This document shows, piece by piece, positions 24,691 through 32,660 of a stretch of 64,000 nt of DNA (position 1 is its first letter; each line of letters begins with the position of its first letter). Source of the DNA: Polynucleobacter sp. KF022 (lineage in GTDB: Bacteria > Pseudomonadota > Gammaproteobacteria > Burkholderiales > Burkholderiaceae); the NCBI RefSeq assembly GCF_027924105.1, contig NZ_AP026972.1, forward strand, positions 682,001-746,000, read 5' to 3'. A program made the translations under genes and the position numbers. The notes under the pieces were generated by a model. That model was not told the origin of the DNA and made no database searches. It saw only the letters and a program-made list of their open reading frames with translations.

Positions 24691-26051
24691 ATCCAGTTAT
24701 CACTATCGTCGGCCGTCCCAACGTAGGGAAGTCGACCCTCTTTAATCGCCTAACGCGTTCACGTGATGCATTGGTAGCTGATTTTTCTGGCTTAACCAGA
24801 GATCGGCACTATGGCAAAGGCCGCATTGGTGAGCGCGCATTCATCTGCGTAGATACCGGTGGTTTCGAGCCTGTTGCTAAGACCGGTATTGTTGCTGAAA
24901 TGGCCAAACAAACCAAGCAGGCTGTCGCAGAATCAGACATTGTCATTTTCTTGGTGGATGGTCGTTTAGGTATGGCTCCACAAGATCGCGTAATTGCAGA
25001 CTTCTTGCGTAAAACGGGTCGCCCAGTCATTCTTGCTGTAAATAAAACTGAAGGTATGCAAGCTGGCGTTGTAACGGCAGACTTTCATGAACTCGGTTTA
25101 GGTGAGCCTTTCCCAATCTCATCTGCGCATGGTGATGGTGTGCGCGGTCTGATTGATGATGCATTAGATTCTTTAGGCATCGCTGAGCCGGATGAGGAAG
25201 AGTTGGCTAACGACCCTAATCGTCCAATGAAGATTGCAGTAGTAGGTCGTCCAAACGTAGGTAAGTCCACATTAATCAATAAGTTGATTGGTGAAGAGCG
25301 CGTGATTGCATTTGACATGCCAGGCACTACACGTGATGCGATTGAAGTTCCTTTTGAGCGCAATGGCAAGCCCTACATCTTGGTAGATACTGCCGGTCTG
25401 CGCCGTCGTGGCAAAGTATTTGAAGCGATTGAGAAGTTCTCTGTTGTAAAGACCTTGCAAGCGATTGCAGACTGTAACGTAGTGATCTTAATGCTGGATG
25501 CGCAGCAAGATATTTCCGAGCAAGATGCTCACATCGCAGGATTTATTGTTGAAGCTGGTCGCGCCCTAGTGGTTGCGGTAAATAAGTGGGATGGTATCGA
25601 CGCGTACGTAAAAGAGCGTGCTCGCTTAGAAATTGCACAAAAACTGCGTTTCTTGGATTTTGCAAACGTGCATCCGATCTCTGCCAAAAAGGGCACAGGC
25701 CTCAAAGAGCTCTTTAAAGATGTGGATTCTGCCTACGCTGCAGCTATGGCCAAATTGCCGACCCCACGTTTGACCCGTATCTTGCAAGAAGCAATTGAGC
25801 ATCAGCAGCCAAAACGGGTTGGTATGGGCCGTCCTAAATTGCGTTATGCCCACCAAGGGGGCATGAACCCTCCAATTGTGGTCATTCATGGCACATCCTT
25901 GAGTGGGGTGACTGATAGCTACAAGCGATACTTGGAAGGTCGCTTTAGGGATGTCTTTAAGTTACGCGGTACGCCTTTGCGGATTCAGATGAATACAGCC
26001 AAAAACCCCTATGTAGATGCTGATAAGGGTAAAAAAGGCAAAAAGCGCTAA
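24687..26051 (+). CDS. der: Ribosome biogenesis GTPase Der (EngA)
   Basis: Double GTPase needed for 50S subunit assembly. Two G domains are present, with P-loops GRPNVGKST at residues 9-17 and again at 187-195, each followed by DTAG/DTGG and NKxD-type motifs (NKTE in the first, NKWD in the second). A KH-like C-terminal domain follows (TPLRIQMNTAKNPY). The first-domain G4 being NKTE rather than NKxD is common among Der proteins. The ATGA overlap with bamB indicates one transcript. Confidence 0.97.
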   Translation: MNPVITIVGRPNVGKSTLFNRLTRSRDALVADFSGLTRDRHYGKGRIGERAFICVDTGGFEPVAKTGIVAEMAKQTKQAVAESDIVIFLVDGRLGMAPQDRVIADFLRKTGRPVILAVNKTEGMQAGVVTADFHELGLGEPFPISSAHGDGVRGLIDDALDSLGIAEPDEEELANDPNRPMKIAVVGRPNVGKSTLINKLIGEERVIAFDMPGTTRDAIEVPFERNGKPYILVDTAGLRRRGKVFEAIEKFSVVKTLQAIADCNVVILMLDAQQDISEQDAHIAGFIVEAGRALVVAVNKWDGIDAYVKERARLEIAQKLRFLDFANVHPISAKKGTGLKELFKDVDSAYAAAMAKLPTPRLTRILQEAIEHQQPKRVGMGRPKLRYAHQGGMNPPIVVIHGTSLSGVTDSYKRYLEGRFRDVFKLRGTPLRIQMNTAKNPYVDADKGKKGKKR

Positions 26052-26081
26052 TTTGGGCTAAGCTTTCATTTCTGAGCCTTC

Positions 26082-26112
26082 TTGGGCTTGATTTTTTCGA
26101 AAATCAGCCCAA
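26082..26112. repeat. Long inverted repeat between der and hfq
   Basis: TTGGGCTTGATTTT and AAAATCAGCCCAA pair over 13 bp with one bulged T and a TTCG loop. It is not followed by a T-run on either strand, so it is not a standard terminator. It could stabilise the der mRNA 3' end or attenuate read-through into hfq. Confidence 0.5.
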
Positions 26113-26212
26113 TATAGAGGACTCAATCAGCAGTTTGCAGTACAGATTGATATTTAATTAAAAAAGCAAGACTCCGAAAAAAGTAGTTCAGAAAAGATAA
26201 ATAAGGGGCAGT

Positions 26213-26455
26213 ATGAATAACAACAAAGTTCAATTACTTCAGGATCCATTTCTCAATGCATTACGCAAAGAGCATGTTCCTGTTTCGATCTATCTCGTAA
26301 ATGGCATTAAGTTGCAAGGCAATATTGAATCTTTTGATCAGTATGTTGTTCTCTTGCGCAATACCGTTACGCAGATGGTTTACAAACATGCAATCTCGAC
26401 AATAGTTCCTGCTCGTGCGATTGATTTCCGTTTAGAAGAAGCTAGCCCTGTATAA
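26213..26455 (+). CDS. hfq: RNA chaperone Hfq
   Basis: Hexameric Sm-like protein that pairs small RNAs with mRNAs. The Sm1 motif (VSIYLVNGIKLQGNIESFDQ) and Sm2 motif (YKHAISTIVPAR) are clear and the N-terminal QLLQDPFLNALRKE is standard. At 80 residues it has a short tail. AAGGGGCAG precedes the ATG. It may work with the unidentified small RNA near 46.2 kb. hflX is immediately downstream and may overlap its 3' end. Confidence 0.98.
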   Translation: MNNNKVQLLQDPFLNALRKEHVPVSIYLVNGIKLQGNIESFDQYVVLLRNTVTQMVYKHAISTIVPARAIDFRLEEASPV

Positions 26456-26525
26456 AACTGGAGTAGATGCGGCACGCGCCGTTCTGGTTGGAGTAGATAC
26501 AGGGCGCGAAGATTTTGCTGACAGC

Positions 26526-27689
26526 ATGGCCGAACTCAGTCTTTTGGCTGATAGCGCCGGCTCTATACCTGCAGCCAGTGTGATCGCCCGTAAAGGCAGG
26601 ACTGATCCAGCTTTATACATCGGCTCAGGTAAAGCTAATGAACTCAAAAGAGTGATGGAAGAGCAGGGTGCAGAACTCGCGATCTTCAATCATCCCTTAT
26701 CTCCAACACAGCAGCGAAATTTAGAGCGTCACATTGGGTTTCATGTGATGGATCGCACTGGTTTGATTTTGGATATATTTAGTCAAAGAGCGCAAAGTCA
26801 TATCGGTAAAACGCAAGTAGAACTTGCACAAGTTCGCTATCGTATGTCTCGCTTAGTCAGAGCTTGGAGTCACTTAGAGCGTCAACGCGGTGGTATTGGT
26901 GTTCGCGGCGGTCCTGGTGAAACGCAAATGGAGTTGGATCGCCGGATGTTGGCAACCAAAGCAAAGCGCCTTGAGAATGAATTAGAAAAACTGCAGCGTC
27001 AGCAAAGAACGCAAAGGCGGGCGCGAAATCGTAAAGACGTGTTCTCGGTTTCTTTGGTGGGATACACCAATGCTGGCAAATCAACCCTCTTTAATGCCCT
27101 TACCAAAGCAGGGACATATGCGGCCGATCAATTGTTTGCCACTTTAGATACCACCTCTAGAAAGGTCCATTTGGACGGGGTTGGGTCAATTGTGGTCTCC
27201 GATACAGTGGGTTTTATCCGAGATTTGCCCCATCAGCTGGTTGAGGCTTTTAGGGCCACTTTGGATGAAACCATCCATGCCGACCTGATTTTGCATGTTA
27301 TTGATGCCTGTAGCCCAGTTGCTAGGGAGCAAAAGGCTGAAGTTGAGGCAGTTTTAGAGGAAATTGGGGCCGATGACATCCCCCGCATCGAGGTGATGAA
27401 CAAAATCGATCAGATGCCCCAAACCTTTACCCGTGGGGCTGTTTTAGAACGCGATGGACAAGGCTTCCCGAGCCAGATTTTCCTCTCGGCCCAGACGGGC
27501 TTAGGCCTTGATTTACTTCGCTCAGCGCTCGCCGAATGCTCTCAAATGACTGATAGAATAAGGGTCGAGCACAACCGTGCCAAGAAGCAATTGGCCCCGG
27601 ATGAGTTTTTAGAGCCTTTACCTGAACGACCAGCAACTTCTGAATTTAATCCGATATCCAACCCGAGCTATTTTTCTAATGATGCGTAA
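26526..27689 (+). CDS. hflX: Ribosome-associated GTPase HflX
   Basis: Heat-shock ribosome-splitting GTPase. The N-terminal HflX domain, a coiled linker rich in Arg/Lys (KLQRQQRTQRRARNRKD), and the G domain with P-loop GYTNAGKST, DTVGFIRDLP and NKID are in order. The first ATG is at 26526, but the same frame is open back to 26436 and encodes ARAVLVGVDTG just upstream, which is the conserved first strand of HflX. No ATG, GTG or TTG is available there; a CTG at 26448, overlapping the hfq stop, is the best candidate. The real protein therefore probably starts earlier than given here. Confidence 0.93.
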   Translation: MAELSLLADSAGSIPAASVIARKGRTDPALYIGSGKANELKRVMEEQGAELAIFNHPLSPTQQRNLERHIGFHVMDRTGLILDIFSQRAQSHIGKTQVELAQVRYRMSRLVRAWSHLERQRGGIGVRGGPGETQMELDRRMLATKAKRLENELEKLQRQQRTQRRARNRKDVFSVSLVGYTNAGKSTLFNALTKAGTYAADQLFATLDTTSRKVHLDGVGSIVVSDTVGFIRDLPHQLVEAFRATLDETIHADLILHVIDACSPVAREQKAEVEAVLEEIGADDIPRIEVMNKIDQMPQTFTRGAVLERDGQGFPSQIFLSAQTGLGLDLLRSALAECSQMTDRIRVEHNRAKKQLAPDEFLEPLPERPATSEFNPISNPSYFSNDA

Positions 27690-29145
27690 ATTTCTAGATC
27701 TGTTTTCGGTCAATGATCCAGGTTGGGGCAATAGCCTCAATTCCGGCGGATCTAAAGATGCCAAAGATGGGCAGGGAAGTGATCAAGCTCCTAAAGCTGA
27801 CCCCGATACAAATAAACCAGTAGAGACTCAGCCAAATAATCGACCCGCTAAACCAGACGGCCCTCCGGATTTGGATGAGTTGTGGCGTGACTTCAATGAC
27901 AGAATTGCTGGCATCTTTGGCGGCAAGAAATCTCCTGGCGCAACAAATAGACCGGCTAATAAACCAAGTAACACTGATATTCCTCCGCCTTCTCAAAGAG
28001 GTGGCGGTGGGGGTGGCAACGGCGGGATGAGTGCTCCCAACTTCAACTTCAGCAATCCGTTTGGATCTAAAGCAAGCATCTTAATCGCAGGCGCAGTTGT
28101 TTTCTTTATGTGGGTATGTAGCGGTTTCTTCATTATTCAAGAGGGGCAGGCTGGCGTTATTCTGACTTTCGGTAAATACGACTACACAGCAAGGCCTGGT
28201 ATCAACTGGCGCATGCCTTGGCCAATTCAGTCTGAAGAAACAGTCAACTTATCAGGCGTTCGCTCTGTGGAAGTGGGGCGCCCTGTTTTAATCAAGGCAA
28301 CCAATCAAAAAGATTCCTCCATGCTCACCGAGGATGAAAATATTATTGACGTACGCTTTGCTGTGCAATATCGCCTTAAAGACCCTACGGACTATTTATT
28401 CAACAATCGCGATCCTGATGCTGCAGTAGTGCAAGCTGCTGAAACTGCCGTCCGTGAAATCGTCGCGCGTAGCAAGATGGATACCGTGTTGTACGAAGGT
28501 CGCGAAAAGATCGGCATTGATTTGGCAAATTCTATTCAGAAGATTTTGGATAGCTATAAGACAGGTATTTATGTCACTAGTGTCACTGTCCAAAATGTTC
28601 AGCCTCCAGAGCAAGTTCAGGCTGCCTTTGATGATGCAGTGAAGGCCGGTCAGGACCAAGAGCGCTTAAAGAGTGAAGGTCAGGCATACGCAAATGACAT
28701 TATTCCAAGAGCCAAAGGTACTGCTGCCCGCTTGATTCAGGAAGCTGAAGGCTATAAAGCTCGTGTAGTGGCTACCGCAGAGGGCGATGCCACACGCTTT
28801 AAGCAAGTATTAGTTGAATATTCCAAGGCGCCTCAGGTGACTCGTGACCGCATGTATATCGATAGCATGCGTGAGATGTATAACAACGTTACTAAGATTT
28901 TGGTTGATACCACCAAGAGCAATAGTCTTTTATATCTCCCGCTCGATAAGATCGTTGCACAGGTAAGCGCTGAAAGTGCTCAAGCTGCAACTTCGCAAGT
29001 AAATCAGTCTGGATCCAATACCCCAACGGGAAGCGTCACAGTAGGCGGTGCCACTGGCGCCAATACTGTTGCTCCAGTATCTCCAAGTAGTGGTTCTGCA
29101 GACAAACGTGATGGTCTCCGTAGTCGCGATAGGGAGGCAAGATAA
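27679..29145 (+). CDS. hflK: Membrane protease modulator HflK
   Basis: SPFH/prohibitin-family protein that with HflC encloses FtsH in the inner membrane and controls its access to substrates. A Pro/Gly/Asn-rich cytoplasmic N-terminus of ~125 residues (with a GGGGGGNGG run) precedes a single membrane helix (ILIAGAVVFFMWVCSGFFII), then the SPFH domain and a helical region (RLIQEAEGYKARVVATAEGD). The start overlaps the end of hflX by 11 bp, and hflC overlaps by 1 bp. Confidence 0.95.
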   Translation: MMRKFLDLFSVNDPGWGNSLNSGGSKDAKDGQGSDQAPKADPDTNKPVETQPNNRPAKPDGPPDLDELWRDFNDRIAGIFGGKKSPGATNRPANKPSNTDIPPPSQRGGGGGGNGGMSAPNFNFSNPFGSKASILIAGAVVFFMWVCSGFFIIQEGQAGVILTFGKYDYTARPGINWRMPWPIQSEETVNLSGVRSVEVGRPVLIKATNQKDSSMLTEDENIIDVRFAVQYRLKDPTDYLFNNRDPDAAVVQAAETAVREIVARSKMDTVLYEGREKIGIDLANSIQKILDSYKTGIYVTSVTVQNVQPPEQVQAAFDDAVKAGQDQERLKSEGQAYANDIIPRAKGTAARLIQEAEGYKARVVATAEGDATRFKQVLVEYSKAPQVTRDRMYIDSMREMYNNVTKILVDTTKSNSLLYLPLDKIVAQVSAESAQAATSQVNQSGSNTPTGSVTVGGATGANTVAPVSPSSGSADKRDGLRSRDREAR

Positions 29146-30014
29146 TGAATGCAAATCGTTTAATCGCTGCTGGTATTGGTTTTGTTGCGCTGATCTATGT
29201 GCTGTCCTCTAGCATCTTTGTAGTGGATCAACGCAAGTTCGCGGTGGTATTTTCTTTCGGACAAATTGTTCGTGTGATTGAAAACCCTGGTATTCAAGTA
29301 AAGCTACCAGCTCCATTTGAGAGTGTCCGCTTCTTTGATCGTCGTATTTTGACAATCGATAATCCTGAAGCAGAACGTTTTATTACCGCTGAGAAGAAAA
29401 ACCTATTGGTTGATTCTTATGTGAAATGGCGCATTGTCGATCCACGTAAGTTCTTTATTAGCTTTAAAGGTGACGAGCGTTTAGCGCAGGATCGATTGAC
29501 TCAATTGGTTCGTTCAGCACTCAATGAAGAGTTCACCAAGCGTACTGTTCGTGAGTTAATTTCTGATCAGCGTGAAGAGGTAATGCAGGGCATCCGTAAG
29601 AAAGTCGCTGATGATGCATCGGATATCGGCGTAGAGATTGTTGACGTTCGCTTAAAGCGCGTTGATTTGTTGGCTGAAATTAGTGATTCTGTTTATCGTC
29701 GTATGGAAGCAGAGCGTAAGCGTGTTGCTAACGAGTTACGATCTACTGGTGCTGCAGAGTCTGACAAAATTCGTGCAAATGCCGAACGTCAACGTGACAC
29801 TATTTTGGCTGAAGCCTATCGTGATGCACAAAAAATTAAGGGAGCAGGTGACGCTAAAGCTACTGCACTTTATGCAGAGGCATTTGGGCGCGATCCTCAG
29901 TTTGCTCAGTTCTATCAAAGCCTTGAGGCCTATAGAAGCTCCTTTAAGGATAAGAAGGACGTGATGGTGGTTGAGCCAAGTGGTGAGTTCTTCAAGTTCC
30001 TGCACAAAAAATAA
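29145..30014 (+). CDS. hflC: Membrane protease modulator HflC
   Basis: Partner of HflK in the FtsH-HflKC complex. A 289-residue SPFH protein with an N-terminal membrane helix at about residues 6-25, the segment VVDQRKFAVVFSFGQIVRVI, and a C-terminal coiled-coil ending FGRDPQFAQFYQSLEAYRSS, typical of HflC. It overlaps hflK by one base (TAATG), indicating coupled translation. hisZ follows after 20 bp. Confidence 0.96.
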   Translation: MNANRLIAAGIGFVALIYVLSSSIFVVDQRKFAVVFSFGQIVRVIENPGIQVKLPAPFESVRFFDRRILTIDNPEAERFITAEKKNLLVDSYVKWRIVDPRKFFISFKGDERLAQDRLTQLVRSALNEEFTKRTVRELISDQREEVMQGIRKKVADDASDIGVEIVDVRLKRVDLLAEISDSVYRRMEAERKRVANELRSTGAAESDKIRANAERQRDTILAEAYRDAQKIKGAGDAKATALYAEAFGRDPQFAQFYQSLEAYRSSFKDKKDVMVVEPSGEFFKFLHKK

Positions 30015-30034
30015 GAAAGCAAATAGTTCATATC

Positions 30035-31198
30035 ATGAATCGCTGGTTACTTCCTGAAGATATTGCAGATGTATTGCCCGCTGAGGCTCGCAAGGTCGAG
30101 TCTTTGCGTCGTGCTGTCTTGGATTTATATCAGTCCTATGGTTATGAGCTAGTTGCCCCTCCAATCCTGGAGTTCTTAGATTCTTTATTGACTGGTACTG
30201 GCTCAGATCTCAATCTTCAGACCTTTAAATTGGTAGATCAATTGTCAGGGCGTACCTTGGGTTTGCGCGCTGACATGACGCCACAAGTTGCTCGTATTGA
30301 TGCGCACCTTTTAAATCGTGCTGGGGTCACTCGCCTTTGTTACGCAGGCTCTGTTGCTCATGCACGTACGCCTGTAGGTAGCTCTGCTCGCGAAGAATTA
30401 CAACTGGGTGCTGAGATTTATGGCTGTGCCACTTGGGAAGCTGATCTAGAAGCGATTACCTTGTTGCTAAAAACACTTGATATTGCTGGCGTCAAGAAGG
30501 TTTATCTTGATTTGTCTCATGCCGGTATTTTGGCTGGCATCTTGGATGGCCAGAACTTAGATAAATCAACGGTAGAAGCTTTGTATGGCTTATTGCAAAG
30601 CAAAGATCGTCCACGTTTAAGTCAATGGGCGACTTGCTTGCCAGCAAATGTGGCAAAAGCGCTTGTAGCATTGACAGAATTGAATGGCCCTTGTGCTGAT
30701 GTATTGGCTAAAGCTAAAAAAGATTTGCCTAAGCATGTTGCTATTGATCAGGCATTGGCAGATCTTGAGCGCTTGGTTGCTGCTGCAGCAAAACTGTCGA
30801 GCAACTTAGAGCTCAGTATTGATTTGGCTGATTTGCGTGGTTATCAATACCACAGCGGTGTGATGTTTGCCGCCTATGTTGATCAATTGCCGCAACCCAT
30901 TGCAAGAGGTGGTCGCTATGACCATGTTGGTCAGGCATTTGGTCGACCACGTCCTGCCACTGGTTTTTCTTTGGATCTGCTAACGCTGGCAAGTTTGTCG
31001 CCATTTAGTGCGCGCAAGATGGCCATTATTGCCCCTTGGATCGAGGATGCAGAATTAACTAAGGCAGTCGCCGATCTCAGAGGCAAAGGTGAGGTGGTGA
31101 TACAAGTGCCTGCGGGCACCAGCCTAGAGGCTGCCGAATACGAATGTGACCGAGAGCTTGTCAAGCAAGCTAGCTCTTGGGAAGTAAAAAAGAAGTAA
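30035..31198 (+). CDS. hisZ: ATP phosphoribosyltransferase regulatory subunit HisZ
   Basis: HisRS-like protein that activates the short-form HisG in histidine synthesis. It has class II synthetase motifs (FKLVDQLSGRTLGLRADMTPQ, in part, and later RGGRYDHVGQAFGRPRPATGF) but lacks the C-terminal anticodon-binding domain found in hisS of this window. Length is 387 residues. Its presence implies a short HisG elsewhere in the genome. The hflC-hisZ-purA order is conserved in Burkholderiales. Confidence 0.95.
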   Translation: MNRWLLPEDIADVLPAEARKVESLRRAVLDLYQSYGYELVAPPILEFLDSLLTGTGSDLNLQTFKLVDQLSGRTLGLRADMTPQVARIDAHLLNRAGVTRLCYAGSVAHARTPVGSSAREELQLGAEIYGCATWEADLEAITLLLKTLDIAGVKKVYLDLSHAGILAGILDGQNLDKSTVEALYGLLQSKDRPRLSQWATCLPANVAKALVALTELNGPCADVLAKAKKDLPKHVAIDQALADLERLVAAAAKLSSNLELSIDLADLRGYQYHSGVMFAAYVDQLPQPIARGGRYDHVGQAFGRPRPATGFSLDLLTLASLSPFSARKMAIIAPWIEDAELTKAVADLRGKGEVVIQVPAGTSLEAAEYECDRELVKQASSWEVKKK

Positions 31199-31264
31199 AG
31201 CGACATATCAATTAAAGCAGTGAACAGTTAACTTATTTTGTAATTATCTTTTTGGATTTTCATT

Positions 31265-32605
31265 ATGTCTTCAAAGCAGCAAGCTAAAGGTCGTAACGTA
31301 GTTGTCATTGGCACCCAGTGGGGTGATGAAGGCAAAGGTAAGGTGGTAGATTGGTTAACTGATCATGCTCAAGCAGTTGTTCGCTTTCAGGGTGGACACA
31401 ATGCTGGTCACACACTCATTGTTGGTGATAAGAAAACCATTCTGCGTTTGATTCCATCCGGCATCATGCATAAGACTGTTATTTGCTATATCGGCAATGG
31501 CGTTGTCCTTTCTCCGGAAGCGCTCTTTAAAGAGATTGGTGAACTAGAGGCTGCAGGCTTAGACGTTCAGTCTCGCCTGAAGATTTCTGAAGCGACTACA
31601 TTGATTCTTCCATACCACGTGGCAATCGACCATGCTCGCGAGAAGAAGCGTGGCGAAGCCAAGATTGGCACTACTGGACGCGGTATTGGTCCAGCTTACG
31701 AAGATAAAGTGGCGCGTCGTGCACTGCGCGTGCAAGATCTGTTCTACCCAGAAAAATTTGCCGAGCAGTTACGTGAAAACTTGGAATATCACAATTTCAT
31801 GCTGACGAATTACTACGGCGCAGAGCCGGTCAATTATGAAAAGATATTAGCAGAAGCGATGTCTTACGCTGAACGCATCAAGCCTATGGTGGTAGATGTC
31901 TCCAGCGCTTTGTATGCTGCTGAACAAGCTGGCCAAAATCTGTTGTTTGAGGGTGCACAGGGTACTTTGCTCGACATCGATCACGGTACTTATCCTTATG
32001 TCACTTCAAGTAACTGTGTAGCAGGTAATGCTGCTGCGGGTTCAGGTGTTGGACCAGATTCATTGCAATATATCTTGGGCATTACCAAAGCCTATTGCAC
32101 ACGCGTTGGTGCGGGCCCATTCCCAAGCGAACTCTATGACCATGACAATCCTGCGAAGCAAGATCCAATCGGTATTCGTTTGGCTGAGGTAGGTAAAGAA
32201 TTTGGTTCTGTCACTGGCCGTCCACGCCGTACTGGTTGGTTAGACGCTGCTGCATTGAAGCGTTCCATTCAGATCAACGGCTTATCTGGACTTTGCATCA
32301 CTAAACTAGATGTTCTAGATGGCTTAGAAACTATTCGTTTATGTGTGGGCTACACCTTAGACGGCAAAAAATTGGATGTATTGCCACGTGGCGCCGAAGC
32401 TGTCGCTCGCTGTGAGCCAATTTATGAAGACTTCCCGGGTTGGAAGGGCACAACCTTTGGAATTCGTGAGTGGAGCAAGCTACCGGTTGAGGCACAAAAC
32501 TTCCTGCGACGTATTGAGGAAGTTGCTGGCAAGCCGATCGCTATGGTTTCTACTGGACCAGAGCGTGATGAAACCATTCTCCTCCAACATCCTTTTCAGG
32601 ATTGA
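31265..32605 (+). CDS. purA: Adenylosuccinate synthetase
   Basis: First committed step of AMP synthesis: IMP + aspartate + GTP. The GTP-binding IGTQWGDEGKGKVVDWL at the N-terminus, GGHNAGHT, GTTGRGIGPAYEDK, and the C-terminal CITKLDVLDGLETI (guanine recognition) are all present. Length 446 is normal for the betaproteobacterial form. It is the last gene of the block starting at rlmN/ispG. Confidence 0.97.
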   Translation: MSSKQQAKGRNVVVIGTQWGDEGKGKVVDWLTDHAQAVVRFQGGHNAGHTLIVGDKKTILRLIPSGIMHKTVICYIGNGVVLSPEALFKEIGELEAAGLDVQSRLKISEATTLILPYHVAIDHAREKKRGEAKIGTTGRGIGPAYEDKVARRALRVQDLFYPEKFAEQLRENLEYHNFMLTNYYGAEPVNYEKILAEAMSYAERIKPMVVDVSSALYAAEQAGQNLLFEGAQGTLLDIDHGTYPYVTSSNCVAGNAAAGSGVGPDSLQYILGITKAYCTRVGAGPFPSELYDHDNPAKQDPIGIRLAEVGKEFGSVTGRPRRTGWLDAAALKRSIQINGLSGLCITKLDVLDGLETIRLCVGYTLDGKKLDVLPRGAEAVARCEPIYEDFPGWKGTTFGIREWSKLPVEAQNFLRRIEEVAGKPIAMVSTGPERDETILLQHPFQD

Positions 32606-32660
32606 TGGAAAATAATTTATTCACCTTAATTTATTAACTTTTGTTTAAGAAGATAACAAC

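Noticed and set aside
26082..26112. Terminator after der
   Set aside because: The hairpin is strong but has no T-run on either strand, so it is listed only as an inverted repeat.
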